DNA of 64,000 nucleotides from assembly GCF_008801405.1 (NCBI RefSeq), contig NZ_VZPV01000001.1:806001-870000 (forward strand), given 5' to 3'. The translations under genes were made by a program, and so were the position numbers. Under the pieces are notes generated by a model. That model searched no databases. It saw only the letters and a program-made list of their open reading frames with translations, and was not told the DNA's origin. The DNA comes from Ralstonia insidiosa. Lineage in GTDB: Bacteria > Pseudomonadota > Gammaproteobacteria > Burkholderiales > Burkholderiaceae. The stretch's first letter is position 1; each line of letters opens with the position of its first letter. Of this stretch, positions 24,956-32,966 are shown one piece after another.

Positions 24956-25957
24956 TCAGACCACGCCGGCTTCGTGCGCTTGCTGATCGGCGTGGTACGA
25001 GCTGCGCACCATGGCGCCCACGGCGGCGTGCGTGAAGCCCATCTCGTAGGCCTTCTCTTCGAACATCTTGAAGGTGTCCGGATGCACGTAGCGCAGCACC
25101 GGCAGGTGGTGGCCGGACGGCGCCAGGTACTGGCCGATGGTCAGCATGTCGATGTCGTGCTCGCGCATGTCGCGCATGACTTCGAGGATTTCCTCGTCGG
25201 TCTCGCCCAGGCCGACCATCAGGCCGGACTTGGTCGGCACGTTCGGGTTGCGCGCCTTGAAGTCCTTCAGCAGCTTGAGCGAGTGCGCGTAGTCGGCGCC
25301 CGGGCGGGCCTGCTTGTACAGGCGTGGTACGGTTTCGAGGTTGTGGTTCATCACGTCCGGCGGGCATGCCTGGAGGATGTCCAGCGCCTTTTCCAGGCGG
25401 CCGCGGAAGTCGGGCACCAGCACTTCGATGCGCGTGGCCGGCGACAGCGCGCGCGTGCGGCTGATGCAATCCACGTAATGCTGGGCGCCGCCGTCACGCA
25501 GGTCGTCACGGTCGACGCTGGTGATGACGACGTAGTTGAGCTTGAGCTGGGCGATGGTCTTGGCCAGGTTTTCCGGCTCGTTCACGTCGAGCGGGTCCGG
25601 GCGGCCGTGGCCGACGTCGCAGAACGGGCAGCGGCGTGTGCACTTGTCGCCCATGATCATGAACGTGGCCGTGCCCTTGCCAAAGCATTCGCCGATGTTC
25701 GGGCAGCTGGCCTCTTCGCACACCGTCACGAGGTTGTTGGCGCGCAGGATGTCCTTGATCTCGTAGAAGCGCGAGTTGCCGGTGGCGGCACGCACGCGGA
25801 TCCAGTCCGGCTTCTTGAGCTTTTCGGCCGGCACGATCTTGATGGGGATGCGCGCGGTCTTGTCGAGCGACTTCTGCTTAGCGGTGGCGTCGTACGGTTT
25901 GTTCGACGGGGCTGCAGAGGTTTCGGCGACAGTGGCGCCGGTGGCGGAATCGGTCAT
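24956..25957 (-). CDS. lipA: Lipoyl synthase
   Basis: A 333-aa radical-SAM enzyme that inserts two sulfurs into octanoyl groups on E2 and GcvH proteins. Both clusters are visible: the auxiliary 'CEEASCPNIGEC' and the radical-SAM 'CTRRCPFCDVGHG'. The C-terminal 'MVRSSYHADQQ' contains the conserved Ser ligand. ATG 25957 follows GGAGAA; a GTG nine codons upstream (25984) is less likely. It lies 54 bp downstream of lipB in the same operon. Confidence 0.96.
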   Translation of the reverse strand: MTDSATGATVAETSAAPSNKPYDATAKQKSLDKTARIPIKIVPAEKLKKPDWIRVRAATGNSRFYEIKDILRANNLVTVCEEASCPNIGECFGKGTATFMIMGDKCTRRCPFCDVGHGRPDPLDVNEPENLAKTIAQLKLNYVVITSVDRDDLRDGGAQHYVDCISRTRALSPATRIEVLVPDFRGRLEKALDILQACPPDVMNHNLETVPRLYKQARPGADYAHSLKLLKDFKARNPNVPTKSGLMVGLGETDEEILEVMRDMREHDIDMLTIGQYLAPSGHHLPVLRYVHPDTFKMFEEKAYEMGFTHAAVGAMVRSSYHADQQAHEAGVV

Positions 25958-26011
25958 CGTGTTCTCCGCGTGCGCTTGTGACACACGCTTGGGTCGGCTG
26001 CATGCCGGCCG

Positions 26012-26713
26012 CTAGGCGGTAGCGGCTTCGGCAGGTTGCGCTTGCGCGCGTTGCTGCAATTGGGCGACCAGCGCATTGGCCAGGTCGCGGGAAACGGGTT
26101 GCCAGTCGTTCGCGTCGACGACGCGCCCGGACGCATCGTGGGCGCCGGCGGTCACCATGTCGACGGTTTCCAGGCCGGCATAGCCACACGGGTTGATCTG
26201 CGTGAAGGGCGACAGGTCCATCGCCAGGTTCAGGCTCACGCCGTGGTAGCTGCAGCCGTTGCGGATCTTCAGCCCCAGCGCAGCGATCTTGGCGCCAGCA
26301 TGCGGCCCGCTCGACAGGTAGATGCCGGGGGCGCCAGCCTTGCGTTCGGAGGCGACATTATACGTGGCGAGCGTCTCGATGACGGCCGCTTCAATGGCGT
26401 CGACCAGCGCCTTCACGAACAGCCCGCGGCGGCGCAGATCGAGCAAAAGGTAAGCAACGACTTGGCCGGGGCCGTGGTAAGTGATCTGTCCGCCACGGTC
26501 GACTTTGACCAACGGGATGTTGCCGGGGGCCAACAGATGTGCCGGATCACCGGCCAGACCGAGCGTGAACACCGGCGGGTGTTCGACCAGCCAGATCGTG
26601 TCGGGGGTGTCGGGACCGCCGGGTTTGTTGCGGTTGGCGGTGAAGGTCTGCATTTCGTCGAAGCAGGCGGCGTAGTCCAGCAAGCCGCGTTCGACGATGT
26701 CAATCGGAATCAT
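26012..26713 (-). CDS. lipB: Octanoyltransferase (lipoyl(octanoyl) transferase)
   Basis: A 233-aa enzyme moving octanoate from ACP to lipoyl domains, the substrate step for LipA. It shows 'RGGQITYHGPGQVVAYLLLDLRR', the 'GLKIRNGCSYHGVSLNLAMDL' stretch with the catalytic Lys, and the catalytic Cys in 'NPCGYAGLETVDM'. The longer frame reaching 26827 runs through a terminator hairpin, so ATG 26713 is used. Confidence 0.95.
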   Translation of the reverse strand: MIPIDIVERGLLDYAACFDEMQTFTANRNKPGGPDTPDTIWLVEHPPVFTLGLAGDPAHLLAPGNIPLVKVDRGGQITYHGPGQVVAYLLLDLRRRGLFVKALVDAIEAAVIETLATYNVASERKAGAPGIYLSSGPHAGAKIAALGLKIRNGCSYHGVSLNLAMDLSPFTQINPCGYAGLETVDMVTAGAHDASGRVVDANDWQPVSRDLANALVAQLQQRAQAQPAEAATA

Positions 26714-26786
26714 GCTCGCGAGTGTATCGCAGGGCCGCCGATGGCGCCGGGGCGCCTTTGCCCAGTCGGCTCGTAGGGTTGGCCTC

Positions 26787-26829
26787 AAAAAACGATGCCG
26801 GTGCGATGGGATGCATCGCACCGGCATCG
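26787..26829 (-). terminator. Strong terminator of the DUF2917 gene
   Basis: A 16-bp perfect inverted repeat (26793-26808 with 26814-26829, 5-nt loop) followed on the minus strand by six T residues. It insulates lipB-lipA from the DUF2917 gene upstream. Confidence 0.93.
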
Positions 26830-26892
26830 GGCTTTCGCGGCATCGGCCGCAAAAGGAGGCTAAAACGGGTCCGGCGTGCTCAGGTGGCCAGC

Positions 26893-27252
26893 TCAGGCCG
26901 CCACGATCGGCGTTTCGGCGTGCTCATTCCAGCCGAGCGCGGCCAGCGTATGCCGCCAGCCATCTGTCACGTGCCACGGTTTGCGCGGCATGTGGCCATC
27001 TACCGCTTCCATCGCCAGCGACACCGGGCCGGCGGCTTTCGGATCGACCGAGACAACGATTTCCTCGCCGCGCGTGACGGCGACGCTGCCGCCAGCGTGC
27101 AGCCATTCGTCGCCGGCTTTGTTCTCGTGCGTGACCCACACGTCACGGCCAAAAGCTTCTTCAACCCGCAGGTTCTGGTTCGCTGGCATACGCAGTGCCA
27201 CCACTTCGCCGGGTTGGAGAGTGAATACAATTTTTGTTAGTACAGCTTTCAT
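26893..27252 (-). CDS. DUF2917 domain protein
   Basis: A 119-aa protein with the DUF2917 pattern: 'TLQPGEVVALRMPANQNLRVEEAFGRDVWVTHENKAGDEWLHAGGSVAVTRGEEIVVS', a small beta-rich cupin-like fold of unknown function. No signal peptide is seen. ATG 27252 follows AAGGAGC. It is divergent from a GcvA-like LysR gene, an arrangement in which the regulator usually controls the neighbour. Confidence 0.82.
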   Translation of the reverse strand: MKAVLTKIVFTLQPGEVVALRMPANQNLRVEEAFGRDVWVTHENKAGDEWLHAGGSVAVTRGEEIVVSVDPKAAGPVSLAMEAVDGHMPRKPWHVTDGWRHTLAALGWNEHAETPIVAA

Positions 27253-27400
27253 GATCGGCTCCTTCACGGCATCGAGGCGGGGCCTGCCGTGGAAGTAGTC
27301 TAGGTGGTTGGTTGCCTAGTACAAAACGATATATATTGTTGTCTTTGATAGTGCAGCTCACATAGAGATAAGAAGCAGCACAACAAAATCCGGAGGGAAT
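27253..27400. promoter_or_regulatory. Divergent promoter region of DUF2917 and LysR genes
   Basis: Two dyads are visible: CTAGG (27300-27304) / CCTAG (27315-27319) and the AT-rich near-palindrome AACGATATATATTGTT (27325-27340). LysR proteins bind such T-N11-A sites between divergent genes. The assignment is inference. Confidence 0.5.
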
Positions 27401-28363
27401 ATGACGGAGATCCGCGAACCGATGCGCCTGCCCCCGCTGGGCGCACTGCGGGTGTTCGAGGCGGCGGCCCGCTATGAGAGTTTTTCGCGCGCGGCGACGG
27501 AGTTGTTCGTCACGCACGGCGCGGTCAGCCACCAGATGCGCGCATTGGAGGAAGATCTCGGTGTGCCGCTGTTCGAGCGGCGCGGCAAGCGCGTCACGCT
27601 CACCCATGCGGGCCGTGTCTACGCCGATCGCGTGCGCGAGGCGCTTGACCAGATCGCCCAGGCCACGCACCAGTTGCGCGCCGGCAACCGTGACAACCGT
27701 CTGGCCATCAGCACCATGCCCTCGTTTGCCGCGCGCTGGCTCACACCGCATATCGGCACCTTCATCGAAAAGCACCCCGAACTGGAGGTGGAGTTGTTCT
27801 CCAGCCCCGCGCTGGTCGATTTCGGGCGTGAAGAGGTGGATGTGGCGTTGCGCATGGGCTCGGGCAACTATCCGGGCCTGTATGTGGAGAAGCTGCTCGA
27901 CGACGTGTTCTTCCCGATCTGCAGCCCGTCGTACAACGGTGGCCGCCTGCCGTGCACGCTGGCCGAGATGGCGGGCATGACCTTGCTGCGCAGCGAGGGC
28001 GAGGACTGGACGCCCTGGTTCGAGGCCGCTGGTATGGAGGGGTTTGTCGAGCCGCGCGGTGGGCTGATGTTCCAGGATTCATCGCTGCTGCTGCAGGCGG
28101 CAGCGGCGGGGCAGGGCATCGCGCTGATCCGCCCGACATTGGCCTTCAACGAGTTGCTGGCCGGCCGCGTGGTGCGCCTGTTCGAGACGACAACGCCATG
28201 CCCGTGGAACTACTACTTCGTCTGCCCCCACAGCGCGCTGCAAACACCCAAGATGCAGGCGTTCCGTGCATGGTTGCTACCGGAGATTGCCGCGTTCAAG
28301 CTCAAGCTGGAGCGGTTGATGGACGACAACACTGTCTGCCTGGGCCACGTCGCCAAAGGGTGA
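27401..28363 (+). CDS. LysR-family transcriptional regulator (GcvA-like)
   Basis: A 320-aa regulator with an N-terminal winged HTH ('LPPLGALRVFEAAARYESFSRAATELFVTHGAVSHQMRALEEDLGVPLFERRGKRVTLTHAGRVY', typical of the GcvA subgroup) and a PBP2-like effector domain from about residue 95. CGGAGGG precedes the ATG. A terminator follows at 28390. Its likely target is the divergent DUF2917 gene. Confidence 0.9.
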   Translation: MTEIREPMRLPPLGALRVFEAAARYESFSRAATELFVTHGAVSHQMRALEEDLGVPLFERRGKRVTLTHAGRVYADRVREALDQIAQATHQLRAGNRDNRLAISTMPSFAARWLTPHIGTFIEKHPELEVELFSSPALVDFGREEVDVALRMGSGNYPGLYVEKLLDDVFFPICSPSYNGGRLPCTLAEMAGMTLLRSEGEDWTPWFEAAGMEGFVEPRGGLMFQDSSLLLQAAAAGQGIALIRPTLAFNELLAGRVVRLFETTTPCPWNYYFVCPHSALQTPKMQAFRAWLLPEIAAFKLKLERLMDDNTVCLGHVAKG

Positions 28364-28384
28364 TGCCGGATCGGCTTCGCAAAA

Positions 28385-28416
28385 GCAAACGCCCCGGCAT
28401 GACCGGGGCGTTTTGC
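28385..28416. terminator. Terminator between LysR and ybeD genes
   Basis: CGCCCCGG (28390-28397) / CCGGGGCG (28403-28410), flanked by AAA and TTTT; usable from both converging sides. Confidence 0.88.
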
Positions 28417-28433
28417 TTGGTGCGCGAGGCGCC

Positions 28434-28736
28434 TTACAGCACGATCTTGACCATCGGGTGGCTGGTCAGCGCCTGGTACAGCGCATCGAGCTGCTCACGG
28501 CTGGTGGCGCGCACGATCACCGTCAGGCCGAGGTAGTTGCCGCTCGACGACGGGCGCATTTCCAAGCGACCGGCGTGGAACTCCGGATCGTGCTGCTGCA
28601 CCAGCTTGACGATCGTCTCGGCAAAATCATCCTGCATCGCCCCCATCACCTTGATGGGGAAGTCGCTCGGATACTCGATCAGCGATTGCTCGGGCGGGAT
28701 GTGGCCCGGCGGCGGGGGTGTGTGCGAAGAAGTCAT
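28434..28736 (-). CDS. ybeD: YbeD/DUF493 family protein
   Basis: A 100-aa protein of the DUF493 family ('PSDFPIKVMGAMQDDFAETIVKLVQQHDPEF', 'SSSGNYLGLTVIVRATSREQLDALYQALTSHPMVKIVL'), an ACT-like fold of unknown function. In many proteobacteria it lies between the D-Ala carboxypeptidase gene and lipB. Here it keeps the first neighbour, but lipB is separated by the DUF2917/LysR pair. Confidence 0.9.
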   Translation of the reverse strand: MTSSHTPPPPGHIPPEQSLIEYPSDFPIKVMGAMQDDFAETIVKLVQQHDPEFHAGRLEMRPSSSGNYLGLTVIVRATSREQLDALYQALTSHPMVKIVL

Positions 28737-28756
28737 GTCGAAGTAAATGGGGTCGA

Positions 28757-29950
28757 TTACTTCTTTTTAAACCACAGCTTGACCGTGTCGATCGTGCGGC
28801 CGATGAAGCCGGCTTCCGGAACGGCTTCCAGCGCCACCACCGGGAATTCCGACACCACGGTCGAGCCGTCCATCACCTTGACCGTGCCAAGCTGCTGGCC
28901 CTGCGTGATCGGGGCGATCAGCGGATCCTTGCGCTCCAGCACCGGCTTCAGGCGAGCACCTGCGCCCTTGGGCACGGTGATCCACTTGTCTTCGGCCACG
29001 CCCAGCTTCACGGTCTTGGCCTGGCCCTTGTACACATCAGGCGTCTGCAGCGGCGCCTGGGCTTGGTACAGGCGCACGGTGTCGAAGAACTGGTAGCCGT
29101 AGTTCAGGACCTTCAGGCTTTCCTGCGTGCGGATGCCGTCGCTCTTGGTGCCGATGATGACCGACAGCAGGCGGCGATTCGCACCCGGCACATCCGGCAG
29201 CGGACGGTTGGCCGACGTGACCAGGCAGTACCCGGCCGACTTGGTGTGGCCGGTCTTGCCGCCGTCAACGGTCGGGTCGAGCCACAGCAGGCGGTTGCGG
29301 TTGGGCTGCTTGATGTTGTTATAGGTGAATTCCTTCTGCGAGTAGAACTTGTAGTCCTGCGGGAAATCCTTGATCAGTGCCGACGTCAGGATCGAAAGAT
29401 CACGTGCGGTGGAATAGTGGTTCGGGTCGGGCAGGCCGGCGGCGTTGGCGAAGTGCGTGTTCTTCATGCCCAGGCGCTGCGCTTCGCGGTTCATCAGCAT
29501 CACGAAGTTGGTCTCCGTGCCGCCCACGGCTTCGGCCAGCACCAGCGCGGCATCGTTGCCCGATTGCACGATCAGGCCCTGCGTCATCTCGCGCACCGAA
29601 GCGGGCTTGCCCGGCTCCAGGAACATGCGTGACTCATCTGTCTTGACGGTGCGCACGGTCTCCGTGGGCGTGATCATCTGGTCGTACTTGAGCTTGCCGT
29701 CGCGCACGGCTTCAAAGACCAGGTAGGCCGTCATCAGCTTGGTGAGCGAGGCGGGCTCAATGCGCTCATCCATGTTGGCGCCAGCGAGCACCTGGCCGCT
29801 GGTCACGTCAGTCAGCATCCACGAGCGGGCCGCGACTTGCGGGGCAGGCACGGACTGCGCCGCGGCCGGCAACGCCGTGACAAGCGTGGCTGCGGCAACA
29901 ACGGTGACAGCGGCGGAAGAGAAGGCGGAAGCGGTGAAACGGGTCTGCAT
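28757..29950 (-). CDS. D-alanyl-D-alanine carboxypeptidase (PBP5/6 type)
   Basis: A 397-aa exported DD-carboxypeptidase. It has a signal peptide to about residue 32 ('ALPAAAQS'), 'EPASLTKLMTAYL' (S-x-x-K nucleophile), 'VQSGNDAALVLAEAVGG' (S-x-N) and 'DGGKTGHTKSAGYCLV' (K-T-G), a C-terminal PBP5 beta domain and an amphipathic membrane anchor ('IGRTIDTVKLWFKKK'). It trims peptidoglycan pentapeptides. It is 20 bp upstream of ybeD, probably one operon. Confidence 0.94.
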   Translation of the reverse strand: MQTRFTASAFSSAAVTVVAAATLVTALPAAAQSVPAPQVAARSWMLTDVTSGQVLAGANMDERIEPASLTKLMTAYLVFEAVRDGKLKYDQMITPTETVRTVKTDESRMFLEPGKPASVREMTQGLIVQSGNDAALVLAEAVGGTETNFVMLMNREAQRLGMKNTHFANAAGLPDPNHYSTARDLSILTSALIKDFPQDYKFYSQKEFTYNNIKQPNRNRLLWLDPTVDGGKTGHTKSAGYCLVTSANRPLPDVPGANRRLLSVIIGTKSDGIRTQESLKVLNYGYQFFDTVRLYQAQAPLQTPDVYKGQAKTVKLGVAEDKWITVPKGAGARLKPVLERKDPLIAPITQGQQLGTVKVMDGSTVVSEFPVVALEAVPEAGFIGRTIDTVKLWFKKK

Positions 29951-30035
29951 GGCGGGTCCTGCGGTCTGCTTGAGGAGGGTGTATCTGCGATGCCGCGCAT
30001 GGGGGGAAGGCGTGGCATCCGGAAAAACAAAGGGG

Positions 30036-30683
30036 TTAGGGCCGTGGCGCCCAGGCGCCGGTAATGAGCTGCTTGATCAGATGCAGCTTGCGGTGGAAGA
30101 AATGATCCGCGCCCGGAATGACGATGACGGGCAATTCCTGCGGGCGCGCCCAGTTGAGTACGTCGATGAGCGGCACGGTGTCGTCCTGCTCGCCGTGGAT
30201 GATGATGGTGTCAGCCGGCACCGGTGCCACGTCCCAGCGCGAGGTGGCGGTGCCGACCAGCGCCAGGCGTTCGGCGGGCGTGCCGGCCTCAGCCAGGCGG
30301 CGTGCTACCTGCGAGATGACGAAGCTGCCAAACGAGAAGCCGCCCAGTGCCAGCGGCAGCGTGGCCACATCGGCCGACCATTCGGTTTGCGTACGCATCC
30401 AGTCGAGCACCGCCAGCACGTCGTCCTGCTCGCCGATACCGTTGTCGTGCGTGCCTTCGGTCTTGCCCACGCCGCGGAAGTTCAGGCGCACCGTCACATA
30501 GCCGAGACCGACGAAGGTGCGTGCCAAGGTCTGCGCGACCTTGTTGTCCTTGGTGCCGCCAAACAGCGGGTGCGGATGGCCTACCAGTGCCAGCCCGCGT
30601 GGTGCGCCTTCCGGCAGGTCGATCGACAGGTCGATCTGTCCAACGGGGCCAGCGATCAGGCGTTCTTCGGTATGCACGTTCAT
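30036..30683 (-). CDS. Alpha/beta hydrolase (dienelactone-hydrolase/CocE-like small family)
   Basis: A 215-aa cytoplasmic hydrolase with 'ALVGHPHPLFGGTKDNKV' (oxyanion region typical of this family), nucleophile elbow 'GFSFGSF', an Asp in 'GEQDDTVPL' and a catalytic His in 'GADHFFHRKL'. The substrate is unknown. It follows the ferredoxin gene by 16 bp and leads towards the carboxypeptidase gene. Confidence 0.85.
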   Translation of the reverse strand: MNVHTEERLIAGPVGQIDLSIDLPEGAPRGLALVGHPHPLFGGTKDNKVAQTLARTFVGLGYVTVRLNFRGVGKTEGTHDNGIGEQDDVLAVLDWMRTQTEWSADVATLPLALGGFSFGSFVISQVARRLAEAGTPAERLALVGTATSRWDVAPVPADTIIIHGEQDDTVPLIDVLNWARPQELPVIVIPGADHFFHRKLHLIKQLITGAWAPRP

Positions 30684-30699
30684 GGAAATGCGAATGCGA

Positions 30700-31029
30700 T
30701 CAGGCGTTGGCAGGGCGGTCGACCATCAGCCGTTCGACCGGTTTGCCGTCAATCAGGTGGCTCTGGATGATCTCGTCGATGTCTTCTTTGTCAACGAAGG
30801 TGTACCAGACGGCCTCGGGGTAGACCACCATCACCGGGCCGAGTTCGCAGCGGTCGAGACAGCCGGCCTTGTTGATGCGCACGCGGCCTTCGCCGTTGAT
30901 GCCGAGCTCCTTGCAGCGCTTCTTGGCGTATTCCTGCATGGCCTTGGCGCCAAAGTCGGCACAGCAGCGCGAGCCGTCCTCGCGTTCGTTCAGGCAGAAG
31001 AAAACGTGGTGCTGGTAGTGGCTGCTCAT
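30700..31029 (-). CDS. Thioredoxin-like [2Fe-2S] ferredoxin
   Basis: A 109-aa protein with cysteines in 'FFCLNEREDGSRCC' and 'KAGCLDRCELGP', the spacing of thioredoxin-fold [2Fe-2S] ferredoxins (NuoE-like/Shethna type). It probably carries one cluster and serves as an electron carrier; the partner is unknown. ATG 31029 starts 'MSSHYQHHVFFC'; the longer frame to 31299 has no support. Confidence 0.85.
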   Translation of the reverse strand: MSSHYQHHVFFCLNEREDGSRCCADFGAKAMQEYAKKRCKELGINGEGRVRINKAGCLDRCELGPVMVVYPEAVWYTFVDKEDIDEIIQSHLIDGKPVERLMVDRPANA

Positions 31030-31479
31030 GGGCGGACAGGACTGGCTCAGAGGGCTGAGGTGACGGCGCACGGGGCAGGATCTGGAAGGTTTCCAGGCAC
31101 CGGGCGCACAGTGTGGATTTGCGTAACGAGCCGGCATTATACGGCCCCAGGGTGGCGACTTCCCGTGAGTTGGCCGCGCGATGCTGCGTCGCAACACGTT
31201 TTCCGGATGTCTGGACGCCCGTGTGCGCGGATTCCGGGATTGACGACGGGTGGGCCGGGTGCCATCGTAAGCACACCAGGCTGGCGCTAGGTGGCACAAG
31301 GGCTGGCGGGTTGTTGGTCAAGAAAATCAACACTGGCATAGCCCTTGCGATAAAGAACGCCCTGCCGCGGGAAACGCCGGATGCGTCGGCGTGGCAAGGC
31401 AGGAGAGAGACCACACCAGGGCGGGTCGGACCGGGCGAGCAGTTGAGCGCACGGCCGGTCTGTGACACTCGAGGAAGAC
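31030..31479. promoter_or_regulatory. 450-bp regulatory gap between the ferredoxin and dctA
   Basis: No gene is supported. The gap must hold the ferredoxin promoter (minus strand) and contains the dctA -24/-12 promoter at 31334. DctD enhancer sites would be expected at about 31180-31290. I see short repeats there (for example GTGTGCGCGGATTCCG), but none symmetrical enough to call. Confidence 0.5.
31334..31349 (+). promoter_or_regulatory. Sigma-54 (-24/-12) promoter of dctA
   Basis: TGGCATA-N4-TTGC matches the RpoN consensus TGGCACG-N4-TTGCA with the invariant GG and GC correctly spaced. The predicted start is near 31361, about 120 bp before the dctA ATG. dctB/dctD downstream supply the expected NtrC-type activator, which makes the call strong. 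Confidence 0.85.
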
Positions 31480-32769
31480 ATGAAAAAACCGTTCTACAAA
31501 ATCCTGTACGTACAGGTGCTGACGGCCATCGTCATCGGCGTTCTGCTGGGCCATTACTCGCCCGAGTTGGCCGTGAAGATGAAGCCGCTGGGCGATGGCT
31601 TCATCCAACTGATCAAGATGGTGATCGGGCCGATCATCTTCTGTACGGTCGTCTCCGGCATTGCCGGCATGCGCGACATGAAGAAGGTGGGCCGCGTGGG
31701 CGGCAAGGCGCTGCTTTACTTTGAGGTTGTCTCGACCTTCGCGCTGATCATCGGCCTGGCCGCTGGCCACATCTTCAACCCGGGCCACGGCTTTAACGTG
31801 GACGTGAACACCATCGACGCCAAGGCCGTGGCGCAGTACGCCGCCAAGGCGCAATCGGCCAGCACGGTGGACTTCCTGCTGAACATCATCCCGAGCACGG
31901 TGGTGGATGCCTTCGCCAAGGGCGACATCCTGCAGATCCTGCTGATCGCGCTGCTGTTTGGCGGTGCGCTCTCGGCCATGGGTGAACGCGCGCAGATGGT
32001 GACGGACTTCATCGACCAGATCTCGCACGTGTTCTTCCGCATCGTGCACGTCATCACGCGCGTGGCCCCCATCGGCGCGTTCGGTGCGATGGCCTTCACC
32101 ATCGGCAAATACGGCGTGATCTCGCTGGTGCCGCTGCTCAAGCTGGTCGGCACGTTCTATCTGACGGCCATCATCTTCGTGGTGGTGGTGCTGGGCATCA
32201 TTGCGCGGCTGGTCGGCTTCAACATCTTCCGCTTTGTCGCGTACATCAAGGAAGAGCTGCTGATCGTGCTGGGCACGAGCTCGTCGGAATCGGCGCTGCC
32301 GCACCTGATGGAAAAGATGGAGAAGCTGGGCTGCTCGAAGTCGGTGGTGGGCCTGGTGGTTCCGACCGGGTATTCGTTCAACCTGGACGGCACCAACATC
32401 TACATGACGATGGCGGTGATCTTTATCTCGCAGGCGCTGAACATCGAGCTGACCTGGACGCAGCAACTGACCATCCTGGCCGTTGCCATGCTGACCTCGA
32501 AGGGCGCATCGGGCATCACCGGCGCGGGCTTCATCACGCTGGCGGCTACGCTGGCCGTGGTGCCGGATATTCCGGTGGCAGGCATGGTGCTGATTCTCGG
32601 TATCGACCGCTTCATGAGCGAGTGCCGCGCGCTGACCAACATTACCGGCAACGGTGTGGCCTGCGTGGTGATCTCGGCGTGGGAACGCGAGCTGGATCGC
32701 GCCAAGCTGGCTCGCGTGCTGTCGGGCAACCGCAGCGACGAAGGCGTGCCGGCCACCCCGGCAGCCTGA
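31480..32769 (+). CDS. dctA: C4-dicarboxylate:cation symporter
   Basis: A 429-aa DAACS-family transporter for succinate, fumarate and malate. Motifs are 'FIQLIKMVIGPIIFCTVVSGIA', 'LGTSSSESALPHLMEKME' (re-entrant loop HP1), 'GYSFNLDGTNIYMTMAVIFI' (the NLDGT sodium/proton site) and 'SKGASGITGAGFITLAATL'. ATG 31480 follows GAGGAA; the GTG at 31462 is an alternative. It is first in dctA-dctB-dctD with a sigma-54 promoter. Confidence 0.96.
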   Translation: MKKPFYKILYVQVLTAIVIGVLLGHYSPELAVKMKPLGDGFIQLIKMVIGPIIFCTVVSGIAGMRDMKKVGRVGGKALLYFEVVSTFALIIGLAAGHIFNPGHGFNVDVNTIDAKAVAQYAAKAQSASTVDFLLNIIPSTVVDAFAKGDILQILLIALLFGGALSAMGERAQMVTDFIDQISHVFFRIVHVITRVAPIGAFGAMAFTIGKYGVISLVPLLKLVGTFYLTAIIFVVVVLGIIARLVGFNIFRFVAYIKEELLIVLGTSSSESALPHLMEKMEKLGCSKSVVGLVVPTGYSFNLDGTNIYMTMAVIFISQALNIELTWTQQLTILAVAMLTSKGASGITGAGFITLAATLAVVPDIPVAGMVLILGIDRFMSECRALTNITGNGVACVVISAWERELDRAKLARVLSGNRSDEGVPATPAA

Positions 32770-32966
32770 TCGGGCAACACTGGCAGGCGCCTGCGGGCGC
32801 CGCCGTTTGAAAGCGTATGATTGCGGGGCCCGTCTTCCAGGCGGCCCCGCTTCTTATTTGGAGCGCCTCGCTCGTGACACGCACGACGGCCCGAGTGGAT
32901 GGAGCGGCTTTGGAAGACACGGCAGGGATCTCAGCCCCCGCACGCTCCGCCGCCCACCTCCAACCG

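Noticed and set aside
31294..31310. A second sigma-54-like site (TGGCAC...TGGC) upstream of dctA
   Set aside because: The GG-to-GC spacing is one base too long; the site at 31334 has the exact spacing.
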